Shown here one piece after another: positions 1 to 11,245 of a stretch of DNA of 64,000 bases. The stretch spans positions 101,303 through 165,302 of the forward strand of contig NZ_JH725068.1 of NCBI RefSeq assembly GCF_000278215.1, written 5' to 3'. Source of the DNA: Bartonella rattimassiliensis 15908. Its GTDB lineage: Bacteria; Pseudomonadota; Alphaproteobacteria; Rhizobiales; Rhizobiaceae. Positions within the stretch are counted from its first letter, which is position 1. The number at the start of each line of letters is the position of its first letter. The notes under the pieces were generated by a model. That model saw nothing but the letters and a program-made list of their open reading frames with translations, made no database searches and was not told where the DNA came from. The position numbers and the translations under genes are program-made.

Positions 1-836
1 AAATACCAAGCGGATCTTTATCTTTTAAAATTCTTTTTGAAATAATCGAGTGGGCAAAACAACAAATAAACGCTGGAGCAGAAGGGATTGTTTTAACGCA
101 AGGGACTGATACTTTAGAAGAAACAGCTTTTTTTCTTTCTCTTTATTGGAAGGAAGCTGAACCACTCATCATAACCGGTGCTATGCGTACCCCTCATGAA
201 GCAGGCGCTGATGGACCCGCTAATATTTTAGCCGCAACTCGTGTCGCGGCAGCCCCACAAAGTCGTAATAGAGGCGTTCTCGTTGTCATAAATGATACGA
301 TTCATTCACCTTATTGGCTCTATAAAAGCCATACCGTCAAAGTTGAAACATTTCAATCAGGACTCGTAGGTATTTTAGGAACTGTTTTAGAAGGAAAACT
401 CATTTATTTCAATGATCAGAAATTTTTCCCGACAACGTTTGATCTTCCCCAAAAACACAATCATCAAATTGCACTCCTCTATTCTTCTTTATCATCTGAT
501 ACACAATTAATGAAACTTTGCCTTGAAAGTGGGTATTATGCTGGACTTGTTATCGCTGGTTTTGGTGCAGGACATTGTAGTTTTCAAGAAGCAGATCTTG
601 TACAACAATATGCACAAAAAATACCAATCATTATCGCTAGTCGTTGTTGTAATGGCTCAACAACTCGTATAACTTACGGCTACAAAGGCTCAGAAATTGA
701 TCTGTGTGCTTCTGGTGCTCTTATGTCTGGTTATTTAACAGCTATAAAAGCACGTCTACTTTTATGGGCTTTTTTAGCACAAGGGGACTCATTGGCACAA
801 ATCCGTGCACACTGGAATGACTGGACAATAAGCTAG
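1..836 (+). CDS. L-asparaginase, 5'-truncated by the window edge
   Basis: The frame is open from base 3, so the gene starts before the window. About 277 residues are visible of a family usually near 330, so roughly 50 N-terminal residues are missing. The protein would hydrolyse L-asparagine to aspartate and ammonia. The visible part contains the asparaginase hallmark TQGTDTLEETAFFL, with the second catalytic Thr-Asp pair, then ITGAMR and the smaller C-terminal domain (GLVIAGFGAGH). The first ATG, at 183, lies inside the conserved ITGAMR motif and cannot be the real start. Whether it is the cytoplasmic or the exported type cannot be told without the N-terminus. The next gene, coaA, follows after about 120 bases on the same strand. 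Confidence 0.88.
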   Translation, partial: IPSGSLSFKILFEIIEWAKQQINAGAEGIVLTQGTDTLEETAFFLSLYWKEAEPLIITGAMRTPHEAGADGPANILAATRVAAAPQSRNRGVLVVINDTIHSPYWLYKSHTVKVETFQSGLVGILGTVLEGKLIYFNDQKFFPTTFDLPQKHNHQIALLYSSLSSDTQLMKLCLESGYYAGLVIAGFGAGHCSFQEADLVQQYAQKIPIIIASRCCNGSTTRITYGYKGSEIDLCASGALMSGYLTAIKARLLLWAFLAQGDSLAQIRAHWNDWTIS

Positions 837-957
837 CAAAAAATGATTTGTTACTCAAAAGAAGAAAGCATGCAAAACAAAACTTTTTTGAATACAAAGC
901 AGTTCACCTGTCCGTTCTTAATCCATTGCCACGGTAAAAACATCTCGACCAATACAA

Positions 958-1956
958 ATGATTGATACGTCTATACAAAAAATTAATCAGGAAAATAATC
1001 TGATCAAAGTTATCTCTGACCAATATTCACCCTATCGTGTCTTCACTGCACAACAATGGTCAGAATTCCGTGCCGACACACCTCTTACTTTGACTTTCGA
1101 TGAAATTAAACGGTTACGCTCTATTGATGATCCTATTGACCTTGAAGAAGTCCAACGCATTTATCTTTCTTTATCCCGTCTGTTATCATGCCATGTTGAA
1201 GCAGTACAGGAACTTTTTCACAAACGTCAGCAGTTTCTCCATCAAAAAGAAACTCAAAAAACACCCTTTATTATTGGAATTGCTGGTTCTGTCGCAGTAG
1301 GAAAGTCAACCACCGCTCGCATTCTTCAAGAACTCCTGAAACGTTGGACATCTAGTCTGAAAGTCGATCTAATTACAACGGATGGTTTTCTCTATCCTAA
1401 CGCGATCTTACAAAAAAAAAATCGTATGAATCGGAAGGGATTTCCTGATTCTTATGATATTAAAAAATTGTTGTGCTTTCTTTCTGCTATAAAAGCAGGC
1501 ATTGGAAATGTCTGTGCCCCGCTTTACTCACATATGACCTATGATGTTCTAGAAAACCAGACAATTACCATTGACCGCCCCGATATTTTAATTGTTGAAG
1601 GTGTTAATGTATTACAGGTTAGTGATCTTCCTAAAGATGGCAAAGCCATTCCTTTCGTATCAGATTTTTTTGATTTTTCAATCTATGTTGATGCTGAAAC
1701 AGAAGTCATTCGTCAGTGGTATTTGGAGCGCTTTAAGCGTTTGCGTAAAACAGCTTTTCAAAATCCTAAATCCTATTTTCATCGTTATGCCCTGCTCAAT
1801 GAAAAAGAAGCCTCAAAAATTGCTGAGGATCTTTGGCAAACAATTAATTTAAAAAATTTACAAGAAAATATATTACCAACACGACCACGGTCGAATCTCA
1901 TTCTACGAAAGGGAAAAAATCATTTAGTCGAGTATGTCGCACTTAGACGACTATAA
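958..1956 (+). CDS. coaA: Pantothenate kinase, type I
   Basis: ATP-dependent phosphorylation of pantothenate, the first and regulated step of coenzyme A synthesis, in the cytoplasm. The 332-residue length fits the type I (CoaA) family. A P-loop GSVAVGKS lies at residues 110-117 after the typical N-terminal lead ([12 protein letters not shown]), followed by [12 protein letters not shown] and the YDIKKLL region of the family. The ATG at 958 has no clear Shine-Dalgarno sequence, but it gives the expected N-terminus. The M17 aminopeptidase starts 13 bases downstream, so the two genes are probably co-transcribed. Confidence 0.95.
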   Translation: MIDTSIQKINQENNLIKVISDQYSPYRVFTAQQWSEFRADTPLTLTFDEIKRLRSIDDPIDLEEVQRIYLSLSRLLSCHVEAVQELFHKRQQFLHQKETQKTPFIIGIAGSVAVGKSTTARILQELLKRWTSSLKVDLITTDGFLYPNAILQKKNRMNRKGFPDSYDIKKLLCFLSAIKAGIGNVCAPLYSHMTYDVLENQTITIDRPDILIVEGVNVLQVSDLPKDGKAIPFVSDFFDFSIYVDAETEVIRQWYLERFKRLRKTAFQNPKSYFHRYALLNEKEASKIAEDLWQTINLKNLQENILPTRPRSNLILRKGKNHLVEYVALRRL

Positions 1957-1969
1957 GGATCTCATCACC

Positions 1970-3370
1970 ATGCAGCACTACCACATTCATTTTACCTCAA
2001 CGCGTATCGATAACAGTTGTCCTATTATCTTGGTAAATCAAAGAAGTTTGGCCAACTTATCACTTGATGCGTCAACAACAGCATGGATCAAGGTTAATGA
2101 CTTTACTGGTAAAGCAGGACAAATACTCTTTGTTCCTCGCAAAACTGGACATTTGAAAAAAGTTTTATTTGGAATTGGCAATGGTAACGATCCCTTTATC
2201 ACAGGACTGATTTCCCAAAAACTGCCTGCTGGTCAATGGCATTTAGAAGGTGAAACCTCTGATGAAATAAATACCTATCTTGGATTGGCATTCGGTAGCT
2301 ATCAATTTAATCGCTATCATCAAAACTCTTCTTTCAAATCATTATCCATCCATGTCAATGAAGCCGTTGATCTTAATGAACTACAACGAATTTATGAAGC
2401 TGTCTTTTTCGTGCGTGATCTTATTAACATTCCAGCCAACGATATGAATCCTGATACTCTCGAAGAAGAAGCACGACAACTAGGAAAAATTTATGGTGCT
2501 CATATCCAAAGTATTTGTGGAGATGATCTCTTAACTCATAATTTCCCGATGATTCATGCCGTAGGGCGAGCAGGCAATACTGCACCACGGCTGATCGAGT
2601 TACTATGGGGACAAGAACATCATCCTAAAATAACGTTGGTGGGCAAAGGTGTAACTTTTGATACTGGAGGACTCGATATTAAATCTGCCAATAACATGTT
2701 ACTTATGAAAAAAGACATGGGGGGTGGGGCAAACGTTTTGGGATTGGCTAAACTTATCATGGATGCAAAATTGCCCTTCCGTCTGAGGGTTTTGATTCCT
2801 GCCGTAGAAAATGCAATTTCTGCGAATGCTTACCGACCAGGTGATGTTCTCAAAAGTCGTAAAGGCTTAAGTGTTGAAGTGGGCAATACAGATGCTGAAG
2901 GGCGACTTGTCCTTGCTGATGCACTCGCTTATGGTGATGAAGAAAGTCCTCAATTTATGCTTTGCATGGCTACTTTAACGGGTGCAGCACGTATAGCATT
3001 AGGACCAGATCTTCCCGCATTTTATTGTAATGATTCAATATGGGCACAACAAATTTCTGAATCTTCTCTCGCTGTTTCCGATCCTCTTTGGCAAATGCCC
3101 CTTTGGAAACCTTACCAAGAGATGTTATCATCACCAATTGCTGACCTTAACAATGTAACTGGAAATAATTTTGCTGGCTCTATAACTGCTGCTTTATTTC
3201 TTAATTATTTTGTTGAAAAAGCTGAATATTTTGCGCATTTCGATCTTTACGGATGGGTTCCAAAAGAAAAACCAGGATACCCTAGTGGTGGATCAGCACA
3301 AACCATTCGTACCCTTTATAATATTTTTAAAAAGCAAAGTTTAACACAAAATATCCACAAAGATGGATAA
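1970..3370 (+). CDS. Leucyl aminopeptidase, M17 family
   Basis: A cytosolic two-metal exopeptidase that removes N-terminal residues from peptides. The ATG at 1970 is preferred over the upstream in-frame GTG/ATG region beginning at 1934, because AAGGA lies about ten bases before it and the longer form would overlap coaA. The product is then 466 residues. The M17 metal and catalytic motifs are intact: KGVTFDTGG near residues 226-234 and NTDAEGR at 306-312, with the catalytic Lys in KKDMGGGA between them. It is shorter than E. coli PepA (503) and its N-terminal domain is divergent, so it is best called a PepA/PepB-like family member. It follows coaA closely. Confidence 0.92.
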   Translation: MQHYHIHFTSTRIDNSCPIILVNQRSLANLSLDASTTAWIKVNDFTGKAGQILFVPRKTGHLKKVLFGIGNGNDPFITGLISQKLPAGQWHLEGETSDEINTYLGLAFGSYQFNRYHQNSSFKSLSIHVNEAVDLNELQRIYEAVFFVRDLINIPANDMNPDTLEEEARQLGKIYGAHIQSICGDDLLTHNFPMIHAVGRAGNTAPRLIELLWGQEHHPKITLVGKGVTFDTGGLDIKSANNMLLMKKDMGGGANVLGLAKLIMDAKLPFRLRVLIPAVENAISANAYRPGDVLKSRKGLSVEVGNTDAEGRLVLADALAYGDEESPQFMLCMATLTGAARIALGPDLPAFYCNDSIWAQQISESSLAVSDPLWQMPLWKPYQEMLSSPIADLNNVTGNNFAGSITAALFLNYFVEKAEYFAHFDLYGWVPKEKPGYPSGGSAQTIRTLYNIFKKQSLTQNIHKDG

Positions 3371-3487
3371 TTTTTTGGGTTGAAGGATAATTGCGATTTT
3401 CTTAAACTATATTCTTGGTTTTATGGGAAGATAAAAATCTCACCAGTGCAATTTTTATGAGTCTGTTTAAAGGTGAGAAGCCTAAAA

Positions 3488-4357
3488 ATGGAAAGCAAAA
3501 AGATAATCTCTAAAGACTCTAGACTTCACGCAGTCAGAGATGATCTAGCAGATCAACGCCTTGAAACAGAAGTTACAGCTCAGCGCTTTGTTCAAGGTGA
3601 AAAAAAACGCGTTAATGCAGCGGTCGCTGGTCTTTTTAAAGAAAATAGTAAAAAAAGTGAAAGACAAACAGAATGTTTATTTGGAGAAGAACTTCTCATT
3701 TTTGAACAAGGAGAAGCGATATCGTGGGGGCAATCACTCAAAGATGGTTATGTTGGTTATATTGATACAACAGCTCTTTGTACATCAACCATAAAACAAA
3801 CACATATAGTTTCAGTTCCACGCACATTTAAATATTTACGTGCTGACTTACGTGGACCGATAGAGTCCCCTTTATCTATGGGAAGCAAAGTCAGTGTTAT
3901 TGATGAAATTGAAGTCCGTGATACAGTATATTCTATTCTTGAAAATGGAAAAGCAATCATTTCTAGCCATCTCAGCCCCATTGGACGCGTGTACGAAGAT
4001 TATGTTACGGTTGCAGAAACCTTTATCCGTACCCCTTATCTTTGGGGTGGTGTCAGTGGTTTTGGAATTGATTGTTCGGGACTCATCCAACTCTCTATGA
4101 TGATGACCGATCAAATAGTTTTACGTGACACCGATATGCAGCAAAAAACTATAGGCAAACTTCTCACAGACGCTGATAAACTTCAACGAGGCGATTTGAT
4201 TTTTTGGAAAGATCATGTTGCTATTATGGTTAATCATGAAAATATTATTCATGCAAATGGCTTTTCTATGGATGTTATGATCGAGCCATTGGAAGAAGCA
4301 ACTACGCGTATCGCTAAAGCAAGTCAATATCCCATCGCAAAACGTCGCCCAGTTTAG
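3488..4357 (+). CDS. NlpC/P60 family peptidoglycan hydrolase with SH3 region
   Basis: Probable cell-wall cysteine peptidase cleaving gamma-D-Glu-diaminopimelate type bonds. The C-terminal NlpC/P60 domain has the catalytic triad in order: Cys196 in DCSGL, His243 in KDHVAIM and His255 in IHANGF (numbered from the ATG at 3488). Residues about 60-165 look like bacterial SH3 segments that position the substrate. No signal peptide is visible, which is common for this rhizobial subfamily, so its route to the wall is unclear. A GTG at 3473 is possible, but GGTGAG lies about ten bases before the ATG at 3488. Length is 289 residues. Confidence 0.85.
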   Translation: MESKKIISKDSRLHAVRDDLADQRLETEVTAQRFVQGEKKRVNAAVAGLFKENSKKSERQTECLFGEELLIFEQGEAISWGQSLKDGYVGYIDTTALCTSTIKQTHIVSVPRTFKYLRADLRGPIESPLSMGSKVSVIDEIEVRDTVYSILENGKAIISSHLSPIGRVYEDYVTVAETFIRTPYLWGGVSGFGIDCSGLIQLSMMMTDQIVLRDTDMQQKTIGKLLTDADKLQRGDLIFWKDHVAIMVNHENIIHANGFSMDVMIEPLEEATTRIAKASQYPIAKRRPV

Positions 4358-5236
4358 GGAATTTAATACATACCTCCTATAAAAAACAACTCATTGAATG
4401 TTTTTATTACATAAAATAATTGATTTATAAGGATAATTAGCCATCCTTCATCTTGAATCAGAAAATATTATAAGATTCTCTCATAATGAAGATTGCACAA
4501 TTTCTTATATTTTTACCTCTTCCATTCTATCTAAAATCTAAAAGTTTCACAAAAAACTCTCATATTAATTTATACTTTTCATTTATACATTTAACTTAGA
4601 TAGACTTTTCTTAACTTTCAGGACTATACTCCCCCCTAAGCACTCTTTTCTTCACGCTTTTTTTATATTTAATAGTTTATTAGCTGTATATTTTAATCAT
4701 TTTAAAATTGTTTTTCAAATTACATATATTAGTATGTTATTGAATTTTCTTGATTAACAAAGAGCAATCACAAAATGCTTTCTTCTAAAGAATATTCTAC
4801 AATCCCCCTATCATTGCTATCTCATGAAATAAATACCCCTGATATCTCTGAATACATCCAAACCCCTCTCCCAACATAATCGCAAAAAATATAATTCATT
4901 TTCTACCAACATTTTTATGCTTATGAAGTGTGTAAAGGCGCCCTTCTACACTTTGCTAATTCGTCAATATTGCGATAACCCTTAGCTGTTGGAGAGCATT
5001 CTTTTAGCACGCATTTTTTTTCTTAAATAGTTTTTTATCCGCATGTCTCTCCTCGCTTGAAACGTGTAAAAAACTAAAACGTGCAAGAAAATGTTTTTTA
5101 TCGATTGGATATAAACAGATTTGAAATGGAAAAAATTTACGAGCTTGACTCTCTTATTCAACATAAAAATTACAAGCTATTATTATAAATCAATATATTG
5201 ATTTATATTAAAACAATATTGCCTTCTTATAACCCA
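4358..5236. other. Gene-poor AT-rich region between NlpC/P60 and mutT
   Basis: No convincing gene in about 880 bases. A 34-codon ORF (4775-4879, +, starting MLSSKEYST) has no good ribosome site. A 60-codon minus-strand ORF (4982-5164) ends in a very basic helix-like tail but has no recognisable family. At 4926-4953 there is an imperfect hairpin (arms AAGTGT and ACACTT with an inner AAGG/CCTT), lacking a T-tract on either side. The two flanking genes converge on this region, so one hairpin may end transcription. Confidence 0.4.
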
Positions 5237-5650
5237 TTAAAGAAGACGATTTTTTAGGACTTGAACCAATGGCTTATCAGCATCAGGCATCGGATATTTA
5301 TCAAGATCACCAATAAAAACCCATGATAAGTCTTGCCCTTCTCGCCCTTGCGCAACACCCTCATAATGCTCACAGAGATACAATGGCATTAAGAGATGAA
5401 ACGTTTCATAGCTATGACTTGCAAATGTTAAAGGATATAAATTATTTTGCTGAACATACACACCAAGCTCTTCTTCTAGCTCACGAATCAATGATATTTC
5501 TGGAGTTTCACCTTGCTCAACTTTTCCACCAGGGAACTCCCATAAACCAGCCAGCGACTTTCCTTCAGGACGCTTGGTAAGCAAAACACAATTATTTTGA
5601 TCAAACAATGCGCACGCAACAACAAGAAGTACGGAATTTTTTATACACAT
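5237..5650 (-). CDS. mutT: MutT-type Nudix hydrolase (probable 8-oxo-dGTP diphosphatase)
   Basis: Probable sanitising hydrolase that removes oxidised dGTP from the nucleotide pool. The 137-residue protein has the full Nudix box: GGKVEQGETPE followed by RELEEELGV, preceded by the MutT-typical LLTKRPEGKSLAGLWEFPGG. The ATG at 5650 is preferred over the TTG at 5662 because GGAG lies six bases before it and the TTG lies inside that ribosome site. In many alphaproteobacteria mutT follows argJ, as here on the same strand, which supports the assignment. The exact substrate is inferred from the family. Confidence 0.88.
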   Translation of the reverse strand: MCIKNSVLLVVACALFDQNNCVLLTKRPEGKSLAGLWEFPGGKVEQGETPEISLIRELEEELGVYVQQNNLYPLTFASHSYETFHLLMPLYLCEHYEGVAQGREGQDLSWVFIGDLDKYPMPDADKPLVQVLKNRLL

Positions 5651-5764
5651 ATCACTCTCCAATTGGGATCATACAGATAACTATCTTCTCTTCACTGCTC
5701 CTAAAAGAGCTCACATACCTCTTTTTCTCTGAAAAATAATAAGCTGCTAAATATAATACATCCA

Positions 5765-6997
5765 TTAACTTCTGTAATCACTGTTAATCATAACGTACTC
5801 TTTTGTTAAATCGCAAGACCAAACCGTCGCCCTACCATTACCCAAACCGATATCAACACGAATTGTGATGTGTTTACCTTGCATATAAGATCCTATTGTC
5901 TCTTCACAATACTCAGGATCTCGTTCACCATTCACTGCCACACGATGTTCACCAAACCAAATCGTCAACAGATCACGATCGACTTCAACACCGGCCTTCC
6001 CAACAGCCATAACAACCCGCCCCCAATTGGCATCTTCACCGGCAATAGCTGTTTTTATAAGCGGTGAATTTGCAATTGACAAAGCAATTGTTTTTGCATC
6101 ATCATTTGTTGTAGCACCAATTACATTAACCTCAATTAAATGACGAGCACCTTCACCATCACAAACAATTTGTAATGCAAGCTCGTGCAAAAGTACACTC
6201 AAGTGCTTTGAGAACACTTCATAACGTGGATCTGTTTTGCATGTAATGCAAGGAAAATTTTCTTTTCCTGTCGCAAACATCATAAGAGTATCTGACGTTG
6301 AGGTATCGCTATCAACAGTAATTGAGTTGAAAGAGCTTTGAACCGCCTCTGATAATATAGATTGAAGTATATTCGAAGAAATTCCTGCATCACTTACAAT
6401 AAAAGAGAGCATTGTTGCCATATCTGGTGCAATCATACCAGAACCTTTGGCAATCCCATTAATGGTAACAGTCTCTTCTCCGCAATCAAAAGTGCACGTA
6501 GCAAGTTTTGGAAATGTATCAGTTGTCATGATAGCCTTTGCAGCTTCCAACCAATTTTCTTCTTTTGCTCTCTCTGCCATACTTGGCAAAAGATTTATAA
6601 TACCCGATGCATCCATTGGCTCACCAATAACACCTGTGGAAGCTATGAAAATTTCATTTTCTCTAACCTTTAAAGCTTTCGCTGCTGCATATATTATTTC
6701 ACCTGTTGTATGCTTTCCTTTACTTCCTGTAAAAGCATTTGCATTTCCAGAATTTACAACAACACCTCTCGCAATCCCATGAGGAAGCGATGCACGACAA
6801 TGCTCTACAGGGGAAGATGGACATTTTGAACGCGTAAAAACACCGGCCACACTCACAGGCTTATCGAATACAATCAAAAGAAGATCTGTACGATTTTTAT
6901 ATTTAATCCCCGCTTCAGCTGTTGCTATCCGTACACCCGATAATGGGGAAAGTTCTTGGATCTTTTGGGGCGACAAAGGAGATAATTTCAAAACCAC
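5765..6997 (-). CDS. argJ: Bifunctional ornithine acetyltransferase / N-acetylglutamate synthase
   Basis: ArgJ transfers the acetyl group from N-acetylornithine to glutamate, cycling acetyl groups in arginine synthesis. The self-cleavage motif [14 protein letters not shown] is present. The cut falls between Ala and Thr (about residues 194/195 from the GTG at 6997), and the new N-terminal Thr is the nucleophile. [16 protein letters not shown] near the start and [12 protein letters not shown] are also typical. The start is uncertain: a longer frame begins at 7039 but adds 14 non-conserved residues, and family members usually begin just before the SPL motif, where a GTG sits at 6997. The length of 410 fits the family. 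Confidence 0.93.
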   Translation of the reverse strand: MVLKLSPLSPQKIQELSPLSGVRIATAEAGIKYKNRTDLLLIVFDKPVSVAGVFTRSKCPSSPVEHCRASLPHGIARGVVVNSGNANAFTGSKGKHTTGEIIYAAAKALKVRENEIFIASTGVIGEPMDASGIINLLPSMAERAKEENWLEAAKAIMTTDTFPKLATCTFDCGEETVTINGIAKGSGMIAPDMATMLSFIVSDAGISSNILQSILSEAVQSSFNSITVDSDTSTSDTLMMFATGKENFPCITCKTDPRYEVFSKHLSVLLHELALQIVCDGEGARHLIEVNVIGATTNDDAKTIALSIANSPLIKTAIAGEDANWGRVVMAVGKAGVEVDRDLLTIWFGEHRVAVNGERDPEYCEETIGSYMQGKHITIRVDIGLGNGRATVWSCDLTKEYVMINSDYRS

Positions 6998-7129
6998 AAT
7001 ATGCTTTCTATAAAAACAAAGAAAATAACGACAAATCAATAACCTCTCATAAAAAAACTGCTAAGCTTTTTGAACAAAACTAATTCCGCAAATTCTCTAT
7101 TAAAGAGGCTATCCACTTATTTTTTCTAG

Positions 7130-8083
7130 CTATTCTGTATCTTCTTCATCGGATGTCTCATCGGGAAGCAGCGTTCCAGTTTGATTAAGCGATTCCATGG
7201 CTTTTGTAACATTAGGATCAGGATATTTCACATCCATCTTGCTACGTAAATCAACAATTAGTTCCTGATAGCGCTTTTTTATCATCTGTGTACGCAACAT
7301 CTCTTTAACATCATCAAATGCAGGAGGTTGCTTTAAACGACGATCTTCTAATTTAATAATATGCCAACCAAAAGGACTTTCAACAGGTTGTTTCGTGTAT
7401 TCGCCAACCTTCAAACTAAATGCTGCATCTTCAAAAGGCTTGACCATTTGACCATGGCTAAAATAGCCAAGATCACCTCCAACAGCAGCAGAGCCATCTG
7501 TTGAACTTTTCTTTGCAATCTCTTCAAAACTTTCGCCTTTATTTAAATGCTTAATAATAGCTTCTGCTTCTTTTTTCGTTTTGACCAAAATATGACGTGC
7601 TTTAACTTCATCCTCTTTAGGTAAAGCAGAAACTTCTTGCTTATAAAGGGCTTCCAAGTCAGTATCTGAGATTTGGTCAACAATCGTCTGTTTAAAATAA
7701 AGCTGTTGAAGAACGTTGTCACGCATGACTGCCATACGTTTATCGTAAGCTTCTGTCTTATCAATGCCCTTGCTTCTTGCGGCTTTTGCAAGTGCCTGCA
7801 TATCCAAATAAGCTTTTAAAACCATAATACGGCGTTGTTCATCAGGAAAACGCGTTAAATTAGGATTTATTTCAAGTGCTAAATCATCTAATTGACCTGC
7901 TGTAATATTCTTTCCATCAATAACTGCCATAACATGAGAAGGAGAAATTGTTTTTTCAGAATCTTTCTCCAAAATCTTTAAATCATTCAACGGTGAATTC
8001 AAACTCTCTTGGGCTTTCACCCCTAAACTTGTACTTGCCAATAAAGTTGATACTAAAAACAGTGTAATAAAGTTGAATTTCAT
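7130..8083 (-). CDS. Secreted parvulin-type peptidyl-prolyl isomerase (PpiC/SurA-like)
   Basis: Periplasmic or outer-membrane folding factor. The ATG at 8083 has AAGGAG eight bases upstream and opens a clear signal peptide (MKFNFITLFLVSTLLASTSL, likely cut after VKA at residue 24). A longer frame to 8116 would mask the signal. An N-terminal helical chaperone region covers about residues 45-150. The parvulin domain covers about 160-255, with ARHILVKTKKEAE, GGDLGYFSHGQMVKPFEDAAFSL and FGWHIIKLEDRR segments. The acidic C-terminus (DETSDEEDTE) is unusual. Length is 317. It may help fold outer-membrane proteins, but that is inferred. Confidence 0.9.
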   Translation of the reverse strand: MKFNFITLFLVSTLLASTSLGVKAQESLNSPLNDLKILEKDSEKTISPSHVMAVIDGKNITAGQLDDLALEINPNLTRFPDEQRRIMVLKAYLDMQALAKAARSKGIDKTEAYDKRMAVMRDNVLQQLYFKQTIVDQISDTDLEALYKQEVSALPKEDEVKARHILVKTKKEAEAIIKHLNKGESFEEIAKKSSTDGSAAVGGDLGYFSHGQMVKPFEDAAFSLKVGEYTKQPVESPFGWHIIKLEDRRLKQPPAFDDVKEMLRTQMIKKRYQELIVDLRSKMDVKYPDPNVTKAMESLNQTGTLLPDETSDEEDTE

Positions 8084-8317
8084 AAATATACTCCTTAAAA
8101 ATGAAGGCAGGTTCAAGATTCCATTTTTTTACCATAACACTTTAGATTTTAAACAGAGAAATAAATTAGTAATTTGTTTTAAAAAATATAAAATCATCCT
8201 TTCATTTCCGTTTTTCAAACCCTATCTAATACAAGTGAAAAACATGATAATAGAGAAAAATGATATATTGTATCTTAAATTACTTTGTATTGTATCCGTT
8301 AAATAGCATATCTAAAG

Positions 8318-8346
8318 TTGACATAGTACACTTAGCCTCTTATCTC
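8318..8346 (+). promoter_or_regulatory. Candidate sigma-70 promoter for secA
   Basis: A perfect -35 TTGACA (8318-8323) is followed after 17 bases by TATCTC (8341-8346), a weak -10. It lies in the 434-base gap before secA and would give a leader of about 165 bases. The rest of the gap is AT-rich with no other feature seen. Confidence 0.4.
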
Positions 8347-8517
8347 TATTTACAATTAAAGTGGGAAATTGCACACTAACAAGTATAATGGTACCATCTG
8401 CATTTTATGATACCTCTATGACATCAGAAAACTTAAAGAAAATAGAAAATGTAGAATATGAGAAGAGCATATGAACTACCCAACAAGAGTGACAACAATT
8501 AAAAGAAAGGACCAGAG

Positions 8518-11235
8518 ATGGTCAATTTAAGTGTTTTTGCACGTAAATTTTTTGGTTCAGCTCATGAGAAACGTCTCAAAGTGCTCCGCCAGAAAGTTGC
8601 ACAAATTAATGCTTTGGAGGAACAATTCGTAAAATTAAGCGATGAGCAGCTTTGCCAAAAAACAGATGCCTTTCGTAAACGTCTTCGTGAAGGTGAAAAT
8701 GTTGATTTACTCTTACCAGAAGCTTTCGCAACTGTTCGTGAGGCAGCGAAACGTGTTTATAATATGCGCCCTTTTGACGTACAACTTATTGGTGGAATGG
8801 TCCTTCACGACTGTAGCATAGCTGAAATGCGTACCGGTGAAGGTAAAACGTTAATGGCAACTCTACCAATTTATCTCAATGCATTGGAAGGTAAAGGCGT
8901 TCATGTTGTGACGGTAAACGATTATCTTGCAAGTCGTGATGCTGAAACAATGGGAAAAATTTTTAGTTTTCTAGGACTTACAACAGGTGTGATTCTTCAT
9001 GATCTTGATAGTGATGCCCGTCGAGAAGCCTATGCATGTGACATCACATATGCCACAAATAATGAACTAGGTTTTGATTACTTGCGTGATAATATGGCCT
9101 TTGATCATAGTCAAATGGTCCAACGTGGACATCATTATGCAATTGTCGATGAAGTAGATTCGATCCTCATTGATGAAGCCCGTACACCCCTTATTATTTC
9201 TGGTCCTCTAGAAGATCGTTCGGACTTCTATAACCTTATTGATACATTTATTCCTACCTTAACTTTAGAAGACTATGAAATAGATGAAAAACAAAAAACA
9301 ACCACCTTTACAGAAGTTGGTACCGAAAAAATTGAAAAAATGCTCGAACAAGCTGGGTATCTTAAAGGTGAAAATCTTTATGACATAGAAAATGTTGCCA
9401 TCGTTCATCATGTGAATAATGCTCTAAAAGCTCATAAACTGTTTATTCGCGATAAAGATTACATTGTTCGCAATGATGAAATCGTTATCATTGACGAATT
9501 TACAGGGCGAATGATGCCTGGACGGCGTTATTCTGAAGGACTTCATCAAGCATTAGAAGCTAAAGAGCATGTTACTATTCAACCAGAAAATCAGACACTT
9601 GCTTCAATCACTTTCCAAAATTACTTCCGTATGTATAGAAAATTGTCTGGAATGACTGGAACTGCAACAACAGAAGTAGAAGAATTTAGAAATATTTATG
9701 GTCTTGATGTTATCGAAGTCCCTACAAATTTACCAATACAGCGTCTTGATGAAGATGATGAAATTTATCGAACAGCAGAAGAGAAATATCGAGCAATTGT
9801 GCGCGATATCCGTCAAGCGCATGAAAAAAAACAGCCTATTCTTGTTGGAACAACTTCTATTGAAAAGTCAGAACAATTGGCAGAACGTTTGCGAAAAGAA
9901 GGCATTACCCGTTTTAGAGTCTTAAATGCTCGCTATCATGAGCAGGAAGCATACATCATTGCGCAAGCAGGCGTTCCTGGAGCTATCACCATCGCAACAA
10001 ATATGGCGGGACGTGGTACAGATATACAGCTTGGTGGTAATTTTGAAATGCGTATCCGGCAAGAGTTACAAAATACCCCTGAAGGTCCAGAACGGACAGT
10101 TAAAATTGAAGAAATCAAAAAAGATGTCAAGCAGCTTAAAGAAAAAGCTTTAGCAGCTGGAGGACTTTACGTTATCGCTACTGAACGTCATGAAAGTCGT
10201 CGTATTGATAACCAGCTTCGTGGACGTTCTGGTCGCCAAGGTGATCCAGGTCGATCAAAATTCTTTCTCTCTCTTCAAGATGATCTTATGCGTATTTTCG
10301 GCTCCAATCGTATGGATGGTATGTTGCAAAAACTTGGATTAAAAGAAAATGAAGCTATTATCCATCCGTGGATTAACAAAGCTATTGAAAAAGCACAAAA
10401 AAAGGTCGAAGCAAGAAACTTTGAAATTCGTAAAAATTTGTTAAAATATGATGATGTCATGAATGATCAACGCAAGGTTATTTTTGAACAGCGTATGGAG
10501 GTCATGAACGCAAATGATTTAACAGAAATGATCCTTGAAATGCGCAATGAAGTTGTGGAAGATCTTGTAGAGACTTATATTCCCTCCGGGACATATTCTG
10601 AAAAATGGGATGTAAAAGCTCTCGAAGAAGAACTTCAACAACTCTTTAATCTTGAGCTTCCTGTGGCAGAATGGGCGAAAGAAGATGGAATTGCCGAAGA
10701 ACAAATTTTAGAGCGTATCTTAAATGCTGTTATAAAACTTGAAAATGAGCGTAGTGAACGCTATTCGCCAGAGATTATGGCTTATTTTCACAAAGCAGTA
10801 TTGCTCGAAACTATTGACACGCTGTGGCGTGAACATCTGGTAAATTTAGATCATTTGCGTTCCGTTGTTGGTTTTCGTGGTTATGCACAACGCGATCCAC
10901 TCAATGAGTATAAGACAGAATCATTTGAACTCTTTCAAAGTATGTTGAGAAATTTGCGCAGAATTGTCACTTCTAAGCTTATGCGCTTTGAAATTATTCA
11001 ACATTCTACAGAACCAACCATATCTGAAAAAACTAATAATAATTCAACTGTCTTTAATAATCAAAGTCAAAAAAACGGTTCTGCCTCATGGGCACTATCA
11101 CAAGAAAATAGACTTGTTAATCCACAAGATCGTGACCCTAATGATATAACAACATGGGGAAAAGTTGGACGTAATGAGCGTTGTCCTTGCGGTTCAGAGA
11201 AAAAATATAAACACTGTCACGGAGCCTTTGTTTGA
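8518..11235 (+). CDS. secA: Preprotein translocase motor ATPase SecA
   Basis: SecA drives unfolded preproteins through SecYEG. The full 905-residue protein shows a Walker A region MRTGEGKT at about 104-111, the DEAD-like [15 protein letters not shown] near 210, the MTGTA segment, and [10 protein letters not shown] and [11 protein letters not shown] in the second nucleotide-binding fold. The C-terminal zinc and SecB-binding tail has Cys889, Cys891, Cys900 and His901 ([13 protein letters not shown]). AAAGGA lies nine bases before the ATG. The fur/mur gene starts 11 bases after the stop, so read-through is likely. Confidence 0.98.
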   Translation: MVNLSVFARKFFGSAHEKRLKVLRQKVAQINALEEQFVKLSDEQLCQKTDAFRKRLREGENVDLLLPEAFATVREAAKRVYNMRPFDVQLIGGMVLHDCSIAEMRTGEGKTLMATLPIYLNALEGKGVHVVTVNDYLASRDAETMGKIFSFLGLTTGVILHDLDSDARREAYACDITYATNNELGFDYLRDNMAFDHSQMVQRGHHYAIVDEVDSILIDEARTPLIISGPLEDRSDFYNLIDTFIPTLTLEDYEIDEKQKTTTFTEVGTEKIEKMLEQAGYLKGENLYDIENVAIVHHVNNALKAHKLFIRDKDYIVRNDEIVIIDEFTGRMMPGRRYSEGLHQALEAKEHVTIQPENQTLASITFQNYFRMYRKLSGMTGTATTEVEEFRNIYGLDVIEVPTNLPIQRLDEDDEIYRTAEEKYRAIVRDIRQAHEKKQPILVGTTSIEKSEQLAERLRKEGITRFRVLNARYHEQEAYIIAQAGVPGAITIATNMAGRGTDIQLGGNFEMRIRQELQNTPEGPERTVKIEEIKKDVKQLKEKALAAGGLYVIATERHESRRIDNQLRGRSGRQGDPGRSKFFLSLQDDLMRIFGSNRMDGMLQKLGLKENEAIIHPWINKAIEKAQKKVEARNFEIRKNLLKYDDVMNDQRKVIFEQRMEVMNANDLTEMILEMRNEVVEDLVETYIPSGTYSEKWDVKALEEELQQLFNLELPVAEWAKEDGIAEEQILERILNAVIKLENERSERYSPEIMAYFHKAVLLETIDTLWREHLVNLDHLRSVVGFRGYAQRDPLNEYKTESFELFQSMLRNLRRIVTSKLMRFEIIQHSTEPTISEKTNNNSTVFNNQSQKNGSASWALSQENRLVNPQDRDPNDITTWGKVGRNERCPCGSEKKYKHCHGAFV

Positions 11236-11245
11236 AAAGCAAACA

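Noticed and set aside
3757..4327. Several ORFs of 60-80 codons on both strands inside the NlpC/P60 gene
   Set aside because: They lie wholly within a well-supported gene, have no ribosome sites and no family resemblance. They are shadows of AT-rich coding DNA.
4926..4953. Hairpin as a definite terminator of the NlpC/P60 or mutT transcript
   Set aside because: The stem is imperfect and lacks a T-tract on both strands, and it is more than 280 bases from the nearest gene end.
8073..8306. 77-codon plus-strand ORF upstream of secA
   Set aside because: Its start overlaps the signal peptide region of the parvulin gene. Composition is Lys/Phe/Ile-rich random AT translation, with no ribosome site.
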